This document shows positions 36,250 to 56,990 of a stretch of 64,000 nucleotides of DNA, piece by piece. The notes beneath the pieces are model-generated. The model saw only the letters and a list, made by a program, of their open reading frames with translations, did not search any database and was not told the origin of the DNA. Numbering within the stretch: the stretch's first letter is position 1; every line of letters starts with the position of its first letter. The position numbers and the translations under genes are program-made. This DNA is from Diprion similis (Eukaryota; Arthropoda; Insecta; Hymenoptera; Diprionidae), in assembly GCF_021155765.1 (NCBI RefSeq), contig NC_060116.1, positions 9,734,001-9,798,000 of the forward strand. The letters run 5' to 3'.

Positions 36250-36273
36250 TTTTTTTTTTTTTTTTTTTTTTTT
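36250..36273. repeat. 24-base poly-T run
   Basis: Uninterrupted T run just downstream of the GC-rich promoter-like patch. A simple repeat. Confidence 0.9.
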
Positions 36274-36428
36274 CTACCCACCATTTTTTACATATTTTTA
36301 CGCGTATGGTAATGGCGAAGGCACATACACACGAATAGGATATACATGTGCATAATGCGATATGTAGCAGGCGACTGACTACTCGCCGCTGCGCCAAGTG
36401 CGTATGGACGATGAAACCTCTCCGTGTG

Positions 36429-36449
36429 CTGCTGCTGCTGCTGCTGCTG
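36429..36449. repeat. (CTG)7 trinucleotide repeat
   Basis: Seven perfect CTG units in a GC-rich setting. They lie in what is probably the first intron or leader of RNF38/44. No reading frame through it is supported. Confidence 0.85.
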
Positions 36450-36712
36450 GCGAGAAGGACTCGCCCGCAAATGTTTTGTCCGAATCGATATACACCTACC
36501 TACGTTCTCGGAGAGTTAGCCGTCGTGTTCGTACATACATACGTATTTACGTATTTACGTATGTGTTTGTACGTGTATAATAAGCAAAGTAAGCGATGCT
36601 GACATTGAAAAGTGTTGTTCGTTCGGGAAAAGGGTTTCTTTTCACAATCTGAAACTCGATATTGGTATATACGGATAAATTTATATCATACCTAAGTATT
36701 TTCCCCCGTTGT

Positions 36713-36728
36713 CCCCCCCCCCCCCCCC
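36713..36728. repeat. 16-base poly-C run
   Basis: Uninterrupted C run. Poly-C is rare in AT-rich genomes, yet this window has several: here, 39129-39149 (21 C) and 56209-56225 (17 C, inside a MITE). Confidence 0.9.
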
Positions 36729-38260
36729 TTCCCTACGTATTTCTTATTCAACTTTTGTTTGTTTTCCGGCGTATATTTCGCTTCGGGGGCGAAACGTGTG
36801 CTTATCTCTAAACGTGTCCTCGTGTACGTGTATCCGCGTCGATGTCACGCCTGATGAGTAAACAACGAATGTCTCGGTATAAACTAATGTAAGAAAGTTT
36901 CGTTCCCAATTTCGTAATCTTCATTCTCGGTTAATCGCTTGAAGGAGGAAATTTCTTCTTATTTTATTCCAAGAAAATACGTGAGAAAATGCACGATGAG
37001 CAATAGAAGAAACTCTTTCCATTATATACGTTACATTCCTTGAGAAAATTGTAGATTACGTTATTTTCAACGGTATCACCGTACATACAGTGATTCAATT
37101 AGACTTTTTTTTTCAGTTTTCCATGTATATTATATACACGCATTCAGAATTATCATGATGAAATTTTACATTGTTTAATACCGCACACATAAAGTTGGGC
37201 TTTGTACGTGAAGCTGTATCATCTAAATTGTTGAATCCCCCCCCCGCTTTCGCACTGTAGTGCGTTTGCTTTAACAATTTTACGTTGCCGAATGCAATGG
37301 AAAGCAGCAACGGGTTTGCATCGACGTGCCTCACGTAGGTATGTACGGTACCTACCTACCTACCTATAAAATATTGACCATGTGAATAAAGGTGTGTAAA
37401 CAACGTTCCAGCTTAGATAGTTATTGCCGTTTGGTTCGCTATCCCTCGTTCTCTGCATTTATCGTTCTACAATTATTGACGAGCCAAGTTTTCGAACCGA
37501 AAACTCCGCAAACGGTAGAATAGAAAGTCCACTTCGAAGTCGCCGCTGCTTTTAAAATATTTGGGCACTCCAAGGCTTGCAGTGTTGCACGGGGTACTGA
37601 AGTCTAAGGTACCGTTTCTACGTGGGTACTTCCTGAAAAACCCAGGTGCCTTGACTCACCTACGTGGATGGGGGAACACCTGCTCCTTCGGCGTATATTC
37701 ATGCTTTAGAAATAAATTTTTCCTTTCAAAAAAAAATTGCTCCATTTCTTTCGCTCGAGATCTTTTTGTTGTACAACTTATCGTAGTTTACAACTGCCAG
37801 CCCAATATATTTCATGTTCATTGTAGGTATATATATATATATATACATAGAGGATTATATGTATGTATACATGTATAATGTACATGTACAATTTTTAACT
37901 ATGAGGCGTTTAATGCAAGGCTTAAGTATCCGAAATAATTATCGTGCTCCAATAAAACCTCAGCGAATAACGGATATTCAACGTATATATTTTTTACAAT
38001 ATTATTGCTAGTTTCACGAACTTTTGTATACGTGAATATTATAGACATTTTCATTGGGGGTTTCAACTTAAGAAACAACGATCAAAACTGATTTCTCTAG
38101 TGTTGTAAGTATCGTACGACGAAATCTTGAATCGTCAAGGAATATCCCAATTCGGACCGTGTTCCGCGGTGAAAACGATTTCACTCAACCGCGCGGCGGA
38201 CGAAATTCGTAAAAATCTCCTTTAGTTCCGAACGTTTATAGCGCAATACATTCATACCTA

Positions 38261-38300
38261 CAACGGCTAGATTTATACGGAATGAATGTACTAGCCGTTG
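38261..38300. repeat. 10-base inverted repeat with 20-base loop
   Basis: CAACGGCTAG at 38261-38270 is the exact reverse complement of 38291-38300. It lies in the presumed RNF38/44 leader intron. No target duplication is seen; it is possibly a remnant or regulatory palindrome. Confidence 0.6.
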
Positions 38301-39128
38301 ATTTTAATGCTCAACGAATGAACTTTCAAATGGAATTTTCATGTCACCAAAAAGTTACGTCAGATTTATATTAGACGAAACCGCACTTATGATTATAAAT
38401 TTATAAAAACATTTAATTTCATATAATCCATAGTTTAAACATTTCTCAAGTTTTCCAACCTTCGGATACGATGAATTATTGCGAAGACTTGTATATACCT
38501 GTACATTGGCGATTAATAATTCCTTCGATGGATCGTCTTGTCCCGTCCATTTTTTATCTATTGAAATGTAGGAGAAATAAACATATGTAGGTAAACTGTT
38601 AGACGGAAAAAATTCGTTGAATTATGTATTAATTAATCGTTCCGATTTTCTACTGCAAATTTATTTGATACGGTCGGTTGGTTTAAATGCCGAATTTATA
38701 CTTTATGTTGCAAAGTTTCCCACAGAACTTGAGAGTCTCCTCTTCTTTTTGTCTTGCACTGCAAGTTTAAAGGTAAACTGGTTTCACCGGACGGCCAAAG
38801 GGAGGTTGCTGTATGTTGCGAGAAGGAAAAGCAACGGGTCCCAAGCGTTTAATTGCCTTTTTACCAAACAAGCTGGCGATAGTTATAGTTTCTTCTTGTA
38901 TTATCAAGGCAACACGTTATGCACATAAGTACGTTCGTATACACCGTTATAGTGATACCACGTTCGTAACGATAAGAATAGGTCAGACGGTTGGAATATT
39001 TTCAAAACTTTTACGATATGCGCTAATTATTGTCTCATGAAGTTTCAGCCATCTAGAAAAGGTATTACGCATGTATGTATATGTACATGTAGCATGCTAA
39101 AGTGCGTATATATAGGTATACAGTTACA

Positions 39129-39149
39129 CCCCCCCCCCCCCCCCCCCCC
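39129..39149. repeat. 21-base poly-C run
   Basis: Uninterrupted C run in the presumed RNF38/44 leader intron, the longest C run in the window. Read as G on the other strand it is one long block, able to form a G-quadruplex. No transposon ends were found near it. Confidence 0.9.
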
Positions 39150-41089
39150 TCCGGCAAACTCGCCGTCGAAGGCATAACGTTAGTCGTCTCAAAGGACGAT
39201 CGACATTGTCGATATATCGAATGTACGTAGCGTTTTATAATCTAGTTACGAGATACAGTAATTTACGAAACGTGGACATAAGGTGGTGTTACCCTTCGCA
39301 TTTGTTTCTACTTCTCTCTGAATATGTAACCCAATATGTCTATAATTATAATATGAAAGAGCTGAACTTTCTATAGATATATAATATTGATGAGACGCGA
39401 TTTGCATCCCTTATATCTTTGCCTTGAATTTAATTTCCCCTTACGTATCAGTCGACTAAAATATAGAGTCTTCGTTGAGGAAAGATATAATTAATATACG
39501 CGCACCTCTTGTCGCGCAGTTACGAATTCTTTTATAAAAGATCTCATTTCTATCATATACGCATACGGTGTACTTGCTTATAATACCGGAATAGACTTTT
39601 TTTTTGGGCAGGAATTGAAAATTCTTGGTCACTAAAATCAATGTAGACTATTTCTTGGCAACCTTGAGAAATTTGGAGTAATAAAAGGATACAAGTTTAG
39701 TTTTTACATCAATTCTGTGGAAGTATTTTCTACTATAGGGCTAAAGATTTGCTTATAAAGCTAAATTTGCAAAGGTAACTAATGACTGCTTGAGTTGAGC
39801 CGAAATACTTTGTATATTGTAATTAACGGGTACACTGGTCAAAGATTTTTTCGCAATTTAACTTACACAAGTAAATACAGCGTAGTAGATATTATATCAC
39901 GTAGACTGTTTCCAATCCTTTCGAAAATGCAAAATTTAGAAAATTCTTCATCAGGTTGCATGGATCATTTATTTATAGATTTAGCTTTCAAAACATTTCA
40001 TGTTGGATATCATTTCATTCGACATATTAATCTTCAGCATTGACTTCTTTTTTCTATTTCTAAATTGCAAATGGTCTTTTATTGAATCTAGTCATATTTG
40101 TAAAATTAGCAAAGTTCTCGGTGGTAGTCATTTTCATGGGAATTTGCACACAGATTTTTGTATGTAGTATGCTTTTACTAATTTACAGAATACTCTTAAA
40201 TTATTATCGCATGCATGAATTGATATTTAAACACATTTTGTAATTTGATGAATTTGCTTCGTACATTATTTAACTTTATCCTAACTTTATTGGCTGTACA
40301 CAAGTTTGGTTGGTATAGTAGACGACAGTTCGATGTGTTTGGCAGTTGTATACCTTTAGTGTGTGGGTGGTATATGACAGAACTATATCTGGTCTTTGTA
40401 ATCCTAAAAAAATTTGTTGAATATCTTTGGTTTATCAATGTATTCATAATTATTGAATTTTCAAAGCTTCTAATGAGAATGTTCTTCTATGTAATGATTT
40501 CGATATTGTGAAAGTTTATATCGCTTAGGATTTCCTTTCCCAAGGAAACTTATTTATCGCCTCTTTTTACCTAATTTATATAACAACCAAAACTGCAGGT
40601 TCTTAGACACGTTTTTAGAAGCTTGATTAACTGTAGATGGAACTAGCTCACCAATGGATGTGCTCTTTTAGTGTTCACTTATATAATTTTTTCCAAAAAC
40701 TCGTTCATTGTAAAAATACTCACACCTAGTCAGGAAATTTTTTTCCCGCCCCCCACGTGGTCTGTATCATGAACACGTCTCAATTTCCGGTTTGACCGAA
40801 GAAGAAAACGATAATCGGTAAACACCATTCGACAAACAGATACTATATACTTCACAATTTCGCAAAATCTTGCTCCTTGTATAACTTTTCACAAAAATGG
40901 TATGAAACAGCTGGATTCATTGTTTAAAATAAATGAATATCTTCTGCATATCTTGTTAGGCATTTCCGCATAAGTCGTTGAAGATTATAGCCAAATATTT
41001 GAGAACTAAACTCATGGTCGAAATATATTTCAATGGCGTGGAAAGACAAATATAAATAAAGAAGTCTAATAGACACTCTTGGTATGTAC

Positions 41090-41436
41090 TAGTGCTTTGC
41101 GATTAATCGATTAATCTGCTGCTTCGATTAACCGATTAATCAAGTTTTTCCAATTACGCGACGATTTCGATATTCGTTTTTCCAATGAATTGTTTAATCG
41201 ACGGTTTTGATCAATCGTTTTTTCGATTAACCGATTAATCGAAATGGCCTCATAATAATTCTGCAGGTCAATCGGCATACGAACCGAAACCGTCGATTAA
41301 TCGATTAATCGGAAAAATTATCAATCGAAATCGTCAATCAATCGATTAATTGTAAAAACGATTAATTGAAAAAGTTATTTAATCGATTAATGGAAAACAC
41401 CATAAATCGAAGATATCGATTAATTTTACAGCACTA
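41090..41436. mobile_element. hAT-like fold-back MITE built of ATCGATTAAT units
   Basis: A 347-base element. The ends are inverted: TAGTGCTTTGCGATTAATC on the left, and the reverse complement of the right end reads TAGTGCTGTAAAATTAATC. The interior is a dense, two-sided array of CGATTAATCGATTAATC-type words, so the element can fold on itself. TAGTGCTG-type termini with 8-base target duplications are typical of hAT elements; here the flanking octamers (gtatgtac and acatatac) match at 5 of 8, all differences being transitions, so the duplication is decayed. No transposase is encoded. It lies 375 bases upstream of the first RNF38/44 coding exon. Confidence 0.7.
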
Positions 41437-41810
41437 ACATATACCCATACTTTTGTACTATAATATGCTTAATGTAGCAACAATATACCGAGTAACCATT
41501 GATATTTTGACAAAAAATTTTGACCAAGAGTGAAAACAAGTTTACATTTAAATTCACACGCAAGAGCATTGTCTTTAGGAAGCTTGATATACCTTTTTCC
41601 CGATCTTATCTTAATAATGGTAGAAATAAAATTAAGAAAAGACAAAAGAAAAAAAAAAAAAAAAAAATGAAAAATCGTGTGGCTGTGGATAAAGCGAATT
41701 GAATCACCGTCTCAGGTTTGGCCATACTGACCGAGTCGTATATCAGATCTCAGCCAAACTCCAACTAAAGTCCTAAGACGCGAAGTCGTAGCCTCCGACG
41801 CTCGGAGCAA

Positions 41811-48627
<6,817 letters not shown>

Positions 48628-49890
48628 CCTTCTGAATCGTAGGCCTGTTAGTGCCGTAACCAAAATACAGCTTCACATGATCATTTTTCATCTTCACCAT
48701 TAAATATCACAGTGCTGATTTGCACCAATGTGTCGGTAAGCGCAATGTTTACCCTAATATTATTCAGTTATCGATAGAATTATTCTCATAGCAATAGCAT
48801 ATTTTTCATCTACGTGTGGTTCCCACAAATAGGAGTACTCGTTCAAATTGCAGTGTTTTACTGAAAATTTGAAAATACACTTTGAGCATTGTAAATTAGA
48901 AGTGTGGTAAATATTCAATTTGTTCGACTTATTACTGGCGTAACAAGCTTGTGCTAAAATTCAACACAAATTTGCCAATAAAATCATAATATATTTTTTT
49001 GTTATTATTTGTCTGTGTCAATTAATTCTATGTGACGGAGACAGATAAAAAAAAGCGGAAGCACTGAAAATTATTTAGGTTTTGTTCCCTGTGAGGGATA
49101 AATTTTTAAAAATTTTTGCAAATTATGCGATGGTTTTTTTGTTTAGTTTTTTAACCCTAAATATTTCATTCGAATCTCTGTATAAATACTTTGAACTTTC
49201 ACGTGTATTTGTCTCGATATATGATATTTGTGCTGTGTACTATAATAATTTAGAGTTCATCACGTTCCACCATCACGATTTTTCCTTCCACTTGCGGATG
49301 TAAAAAAGAAACAAAGAAATTTCTCAAGACCGCATCCAAAAAATAAAAAAAATAAAATAATAATTGTATATATTCGTTATCCGTACTGAATTAAAAATCT
49401 TGTAGAATTCCTGTTGGTTACTCAAAGTTTACAATGCTTTCAAGTGCGTTTTTCAATGCATCTAATTGCTTTTTTGAATAGTTGTAAATCATTGGACTTA
49501 TAGTTTAAGTAATCGAACTTGCTACTTGCAAGCCAAAGCCGTTGGTAAAAGTATGCATAGTTTTCTGCCCTCCTCATCATATATTGAAAATAGTGTTAAG
49601 TTGTTTATCGGGCATTTTCTTAAGGCGATAACTTGATAATTCAACAGTTGTTCAAAATGTTGTCAAAAATGTTTAAATTTGCAATTAACGTGGATTAAGT
49701 TACTGTTTCATCTAACGTTGTTTAGTTACATATATAAAGATATGTATGTGTATATATTATATACTGCTTTCCATTAATTGCTTAAGTTTTTAAACACATC
49801 ATTTGATATAATATAATTTGTAAATATAAATCTTGGTTTCAACCTTTAACCAAATGTAGGTTTTAAGTTTTGCAATAAAAGCTATTACTA
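48628..49890 (+). other. 3' UTR of RNF38/44
   Basis: AT-rich sequence directly after the TGA. AATAAA hexamers at 48977-48982 and 49874-49879 are candidate alternative poly(A) signals about 350 and 1250 bases past the stop. No protein-coding feature was seen; further hexamers to about 52 kb mean a longer UTR is possible. Confidence 0.5.
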
Positions 49891-52800
49891 TTACACCAAG
49901 TCATTGGCTTTTAGTGTTTAACTAGCTACGGGGGTGAATATGTTCAATGCAATTTTTCGAATAAGTAATTAATATATATATAGCTTCATTGTTGTTTTAT
50001 TTTATGATTGTTTATCAACGCAGTTGTTAACCGAGATAATAAACCCAATTCCTCGTCAAGGAACAAGTTCCGTTATTAGGATATGATAAATGCTCGCTGT
50101 CTTTCATTCATCCAACAAAACTCACGCAACTCAAATGTATGTACGTATATATAGATGACAGTTCTGGATGCTAGAAAAATCCAAGCATCGTGTAAAAGAT
50201 CACTCAATGCAGGGGTTTATTTTATTTTGGTTTATAATCTTGCGTTTCAAATTTCGGCTTTAAAGCTAATTATGATATCAGCACAAACTGTAATGAATTT
50301 GGATACAATTCCGAATCCTTCTATCTCTGTATGACTATCTATATACGTGTACCTTGAAGTCTGCGTGCATGGGTTTTGTTGATGAAAGAAAAGCACCTGC
50401 TATATGAAAATTGCAAGCAATAGTTGACTACAGAAAAACGAGAAAAAATTTAAAAAATATATAAAACAATTAAAAGTACCGCTTCTGTTTCCTGCATAAC
50501 TACCTCTGAAGAATGAATGGAACAATGAATACTTTTTTATACACCGATAAACCGTAATCTTTATAATAAATCACCTAATTACTATGCCATGTTAAAAATT
50601 GATTGGTTGATGAATTATCTTACATTAATACCTAATGGTAATATTAGCACACTGTAGTAACCGATTAGCATTGGCTGGATGGAATGGTATGCAGAAGGTC
50701 TTGTAAAGAAATAGTGCTTTTGAGATTTTTTTTTTCAGCCTCTTATTGTTAATGATTTAAATATGTTAATCTAATAGTTGGCGCGAAGAGAAAAAAAAAC
50801 ATTCTCAGAGCTGGAAAAGGGTGGGATGTTTAGAAACTTCACTTTGGTTGCATATAGTGATGCGGCCTCTTTAATGCTATTATGGCGAATTGAGGGTTCA
50901 GTCCCTGGCAGCCTGCAATATTAGCACCTCCTAGCAAACTTTAAGCCATTGATATAATCTTCACCTCACCGAAACTTCTAGAGATAATCCACTGATTATA
51001 CTTTATAGATCGATAATTTAGTTAGTTTGTTTATTCTTCTGCTAAAAGTAATGTTTTTCATACTTATGTGGTAGTCGGTAGCAGCGATTATATCTACTAA
51101 GAGATGTTGGAATTTTTTTTGTTGTCCATTAATTTTAGGAAATTTGCATAGCACATAAAAATATTAGTTAGGAATATTTTCAATTACTTATAACTCCAAG
51201 TGTGATTTGCAATGAAGTGCTGGGTATGATTAACCGAAATTGACAGGATGTTAATTAGGGGAAAAGGGACAGATTCTCGTTGGAATTAGATCCGTTCAAA
51301 ATACGGAGCAAAAAGTTTTGTACTGTACAATGAAATTTTTTTCCATTCCTACACCTTACAATTGATATGTCTATGCGTCAAATAGTTATTTGTTATATTT
51401 TACTGATAATTAGCACTTATTTTTATTGTACGAACTCTGAAGTTTAATTATATTCACATTTTCTATTGGAAATTGAACAACGTGCTTGCTCAAACCATTC
51501 CATTCCTGCCCCTTTTCTCACGTAGATTTAGATAAATAAGACAATTCGAGGAGCTGAATTTGTGTAGTTAGGCAATTATCGTTTTGTTAATCGATCGAAT
51601 CTTTTACGTATAATTATGCATAATAATTGTAACATTAATATCGTCATTGTGGTTGTTATTATTATTTAATGATAATGATAACAATAACGGTAAATAACAA
51701 TAGCCAATAAATACTATTTGTCACTTCGATTTAATAACTAATTGTAATTAATGTTGTTTAAACTTGTTAACGTGTAGAGAATGGGTGTTGAGTATTTGCT
51801 TTTTCAATTTGCATTGTATAGTTTTTTTTTTTCTTTTCAATGTTTACTAGGGGACAATTTTCGGTCAAGTTATACATAGATTATATACTATGCATATGTA
51901 ATTACTCGTATTAATAATTGGTTAGCTTTTCAACGCTCCTTCCGTGATTTTGCGGTGTCCCTTCACCATGGTATAAAAAATAAATTTTTCAAACAAAACC
52001 GTATATACGTAATTAATTGAACAAAAAAGAAAAAATAATGTACATCACAAATGCACACTAGATAATATTAAACACCTTGTGCAAATCAATTCAAATATCA
52101 ATTTATGGTACAGAAATTTAAATATTAACAGTTACAGTTGATCCTAGAAGTGTAAGAACACATATCATTTTGATTACGATAGTGTTTATATACCTATGTA
52201 ATAGTTGAAAGAGAAATGTTTAAAAATTCATTGAATTTTCTGGAATTAGTCCGTTGTGTTTGCTGTTTATTGAAATAATTTGGTCTGAAAGAAGGGAAGA
52301 AACAACAGAAAAAAGAAGAGAGAAAAATTATTTTATTATCAGAAAATATGTTCTCCTATATGTTTATTTGGCTTTTTTCTACATATACATATGTATACAC
52401 AGGCGGACTTAAATAATCTGAAAATTATTATGTTTAACTAATTTTAAGGTGACCTGTGTTATATTTGGCTAGTTATTATGTTATGCTTGAGTTCAATAAT
52501 TTTACTTTCGATGGAGTGATGGGGGAAAATTAAGTCATCAAAGTGAAGTGTACAAGAAATTAAATATGCTGCAGTTTTTTTTTCGTTTCATTTCGATGCT
52601 CGTGCAGATGAGGTTAAGTAAAAATCTTCACACGGAGTAGATACATTATTTTCATTCGAGTGCATTTGAGAAAATAATATAATTACATAAACAAATTACT
52701 GATTTCGATTTGGACAATAGAATATAGATTGCCATTACCGTCTGATGATTTTTCATGATTTTCATAGTAGTAGATAACAATAAAAGCAAAGTACAATGCT

Positions 52801-53028
52801 TATATAACTAATTGTAAAAAAGTGCAAGTTAAACGTGTAACAAATGTGATTATTGTGCGCAGGATGCCTATGATTGGGACAGCATAGCAGCCATATTCTA
52901 GAATTTTCATTGTAGTTTGATTTACTCAAGAGAATAGTAAGATTTCTATTTAAAAACATAGTTTTAACATCGGTGAAAATCCTACATTATTACAAACCTG
53001 CCCAATTAATGTTTAGCCACGAAGAAAA

Positions 53029-53099
<71 letters not shown>

Positions 53100-55948
53100 T
53101 ATATTTAATTTGTGTAACTATTATTGATGAATATATAATGATAATTGAATATTAATCGCTTGTACAACTCACACATTCACACACACATATATGCGCTATA
53201 TATGTAATTACAAATAATTAACAATAATACTGCAGCAATGGAAGTGTAATTGTACAGACGCGAAAGACGATGCCAAACATTATATTATTATTAACTCTTA
53301 TTATTAAACAAATTACACAAAGGTTTTTCTCATTTACTTTTTAATCGTTATTTTTACAAGTTGTCCTCGCTGTTGTCAGTGGTTGTCGAAATTAGCGTTT
53401 TTACGTGCATTCATGTATTCTACGTATGCACTTCATTGTAGAATTTGACTGAGCTGATAATTTACTTCTCCGTTCAGTTGGATGATACCTATATTACACC
53501 TGATCTAGATTATGCAAGTCATCAACCGCCGCAGAGCCAAAATCGTTAAATTTAATTTGTGGACAGAATTGTGTATATAGTTTTTTATTTTTATTTATTT
53601 AGTATTAACTTTGATTTGTGTACCATATCATCTGAAAAATCTCAAAGTCTGACCTAACAATAGCAGTCAACACTTTTTAGCAGTTGCATTTGAAGTCCTC
53701 CATCTAACTATAACGGTATATCTTACTCCGTAACGGAACTTTATTGAAATTAACATTCAAATACGTTGCATACGTTACTTAACAAAATTATATTAAAATC
53801 TGTTCATAAATATATTTATCACACGCATTTAGAAACAGATCCGGCTTTCCTTCATTATCTTATACGGTCGATGTATGTAACATACATACGGGTAGTCACG
53901 CAGGAACTCTTTCAAACCGCTCGATGAGAGTGAAATATGCAGAACAAATTAAGTATATTTCAAAGGCTCAGAGGTAGCAAACGCCAATTATTGTACAAGT
54001 CTACTTAAAATTCCAAAGGTGAGCTGTCATTTGCGGCTCCGTAATAGTAAACTACGTTCATCAAATTTTCCTTTGAAAACAGCGTCACGGACTGTAAGCT
54101 CTGCAGCTTAAAAGTTTCGTTGAAAGTTAACGCATGGACTCGTGACGTGGTACAAAACGGAACAGCTCGAGAGTTTAATTGTACAGTCCCCTATGCATTC
54201 CCACGCATACATATACCTATAGGTACATTCATGCCTCTATCTTGATGCGGGCTGTAAGAGGGTTTATCGTAAATTCATGCGGGGTGAGTTTTCTGAAAAC
54301 CTTTTCACGTCGACGTTCGAGTATTTTCACACATCTCGCGCTTCAATATTATTCATTTATACATATAGCAATTAAAAGTTGCTTCAAGTTATGTGTACGC
54401 AAATTACTGACTTTTAGCCTAATGAAAAGTTTTTCGGGTAAGAGGTGAATATTTAAAATTTTCATTCGTACATTTTATTTTTATAACGTAGAGTTACGAT
54501 ATTTAACGGATTTAATGTTACGCCTGCATGATGGTGTAGACTGTAAGAGCATGAGATGAACGTTATCATCCGTGCTCTGGTAACAAAGAACTGTTACTTC
54601 GTTCAATATATTCATATGAAATATCTTATGATATTGAAAGATTCTTTGTAGTAGGTTATAAACCGAAAATCTTATACTATATCGCTCATTATTACTCGGC
54701 TCACTCAATTTCATCAACCCTCGTAGATCGAAATGTACACGTACGAGTATACTCTTCTCCTTCTCTGTCACTAGTTTTGTGTCCAATCTGCGACTTTGGG
54801 TTTGGTATCTTTAGCAGCGAGTTAAAATGAAGAATGAATAAAACACACGGAAAAATAAGAATTACCATCGGTGATCTGTAAGTACGTGGACGGATGACCG
54901 CAACGGTGGCAGTCCGCCAACGCGCTTTTGAAATCAGTTCAAGAAATTCCTAAAGCTACTGAACTCTTTCACACTTATGCATTTTAATACAAATATTCGT
55001 GTAAATAATATTATTATTTCATAAGTACTGCTGGTGTACCATAGTCTTCGCTAATGCTAATATGCGTAAGAATATAATTTTTGATTCTAGCCATTGTGTA
55101 TAATAAATGCATCATTGTTGAATCGTTAAAATAACGTCAAAGACGCGTTTTACCTCGACTCGATTGTCACGTAGAAGTAGTTAAAAATAAACGATATATT
55201 ACTGCAGAAGAACTGAACCAATATATCAGCTTTAAATTGAACGTGCGCATAATGCCTCCATCTCCTTTAAACCAGCATCCCTCCTAAGGCACGATTCGCC
55301 CTTTGGGAGCTCTATCAGCCACCCTATACAGCTTGAGAGGCATGTACGAGAGCCGAAAGCCGAGCTGGGTTAAGCCAAAATCAATTCGTAAAGGAAAATT
55401 AACACAATGAAGCCTGCAACGCGGGCCTCGGCACTGAGAGTCTTATGGAACCTCGATCGACTACCTCTAACGAGTGAATTCATGCTGGCAGAATGCAGAG
55501 TTAAAGTCCAAAATTTGAATACGTCGCGTAACTATAAGCTACCGCTACCTCTTTCCACCTCTCGAAAAGGGAAGAAAACACAAAGACAGAGGTGGTAACG
55601 CAGAAGCAGGAGACTAGTTTTCCCACGTCCGAAATTTCCGTTTATTTGTATTATTTTATTACACATGACATTACTGATTACTAATATACAAGGTAATTTC
55701 TATACTTATTTTGTTTGGCTGCATGTCATTTTAATTAATTTCTTTTGTAAGTTTCACCTAAGTATGCATGGGGTACTTTTAAATTCTACTCTCGCACTTT
55801 CAGCCGTTTACTAATTACACTTTTCCACAATAGCATTTGCTGTTGTACGTGTACAATAATTATTCATACACAAAACATGATTTAAGTCATTTACATTAAT
55901 ATTCATTCATTGGACATTTCGACAAATATTGGTGTAATGTTTAAACTG
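49891..55948. other. Intergenic AT-rich stretch
   Basis: No coding exon was recognised. It contains a tRNA-B-box-like GGGTTCAGTCCC at 50894-50905, a long (AT)n run at 53030-53106, and a somewhat GC-richer patch at 55240-55610. A 63-codon open frame in that patch (55407-55598) has no known motif and is left uncalled. Confidence 0.5.
53030..53106. repeat. Long (AT)n microsatellite
   Basis: About 70 bases of nearly pure AT dinucleotides with single interruptions near both ends. Likely polymorphic and cruciform-prone; no gene. Confidence 0.9.
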
Positions 55949-56243
55949 CAGGGCTGAGTTTAACGTGTAAGAGGCCCAGGGCTATACAAATTTTTGGGGC
56001 CCTGTGTGGGGATAATGTCTTTGCAAATAGAGGTAAATTATACGAATACATTTAACAAGCATAGGAATTAAACATAGTCTAATAATGAATAAAAGAATAG
56101 AGAGCATTTATGAGATAGTACTATGTATTAATGCATTTTTATTTACTGCACATTTTTTATGTTTGTAGAATATTATTCAGTACACCCGGGGCTATAGTCC
56201 CCGTAGCGCCCCCCCCCCCCCCCCCAGCCAAAATCTAGGCCTG
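55949..56243. mobile_element. hAT-like MITE with perfect 8-base target duplication
   Basis: A 295-base non-autonomous element. It begins CAGGGCTGAG and ends TCTAGGCCTG, short imperfect inverted termini of the CAGGGCYG hAT type, and is flanked on both sides by the identical octamer TTAAACTG (55941-55948 and 56244-56251). Sub-terminal matching blocks (GGGGCCCTGTG and GGGGCTATAGTCCCC) add to the inverted structure. A 17-base poly-C run (56209-56225) lies near its right end. There is no transposase open frame, so mobility would need an enzyme from elsewhere. Confidence 0.85.
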
Positions 56244-56990
56244 TTAAACTGTTATAAATTATGATCTACGAATCACCCATCAGCAAAATAACTGAAAAAT
56301 TATATCGAACAATTATCTGATGTTGAATGTTGATGTGACATAAACTGTAGTGTTTGGATTTATAATTCCTGCCCAGTTTCGAAGTTTAGCAGGTTCCTTA
56401 TGTAGGGATTCTCCATAAAGTCATTGTCAGCCAAATTTTTTCAACCTTTATCGATATTTCCGATTAGTCATCGGTTAGATTTTAGTACTATACCTAGTAC
56501 GGAGTTGCACATGGTTTTTCATAAATATGGATTCAAAAAGGGATAAGTCACATCAAATTATCTAAAAAAAACTTTTCTTTCATAGGAACTTTTGAATGTA
56601 ACATGATTCGCATTTTTTTTCAAATTTGATTTTAACTAGACTTTCAGATCGAATAAAGATGGAAACATGTAGCACCAAAATGGATTGGTAACGAGCTTCC
56701 AATAAAACCACAGAACATATTTTCAAGTAGCATTAGGTGCTCACCAATTAATCAGAAATGTCAATGTGGTTCGGAAAAACAGTGCATACTGAGTTTCTGG
56801 AGATTCCCTCGTGTATGCATAATGCTCTTAATGCGTAGTATTTTTTTAATCATGCACATAATAATGTTTAGCACCATTTTTCGTTCTCGTACAGTACATT
56901 CTTCAAATGTAAATCTCATTTGGAACATAATAGCTACGGGAAGTTGGATTGTTGGAAATACATATACAAATGACTCAATGATCTAATAAG

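Noticed and set aside
55407-55598. 63-codon plus-strand frame in a locally GC-richer patch
   Set aside because: It looks somewhat coding-like but has no motif, no exon partners and no neighbour context.
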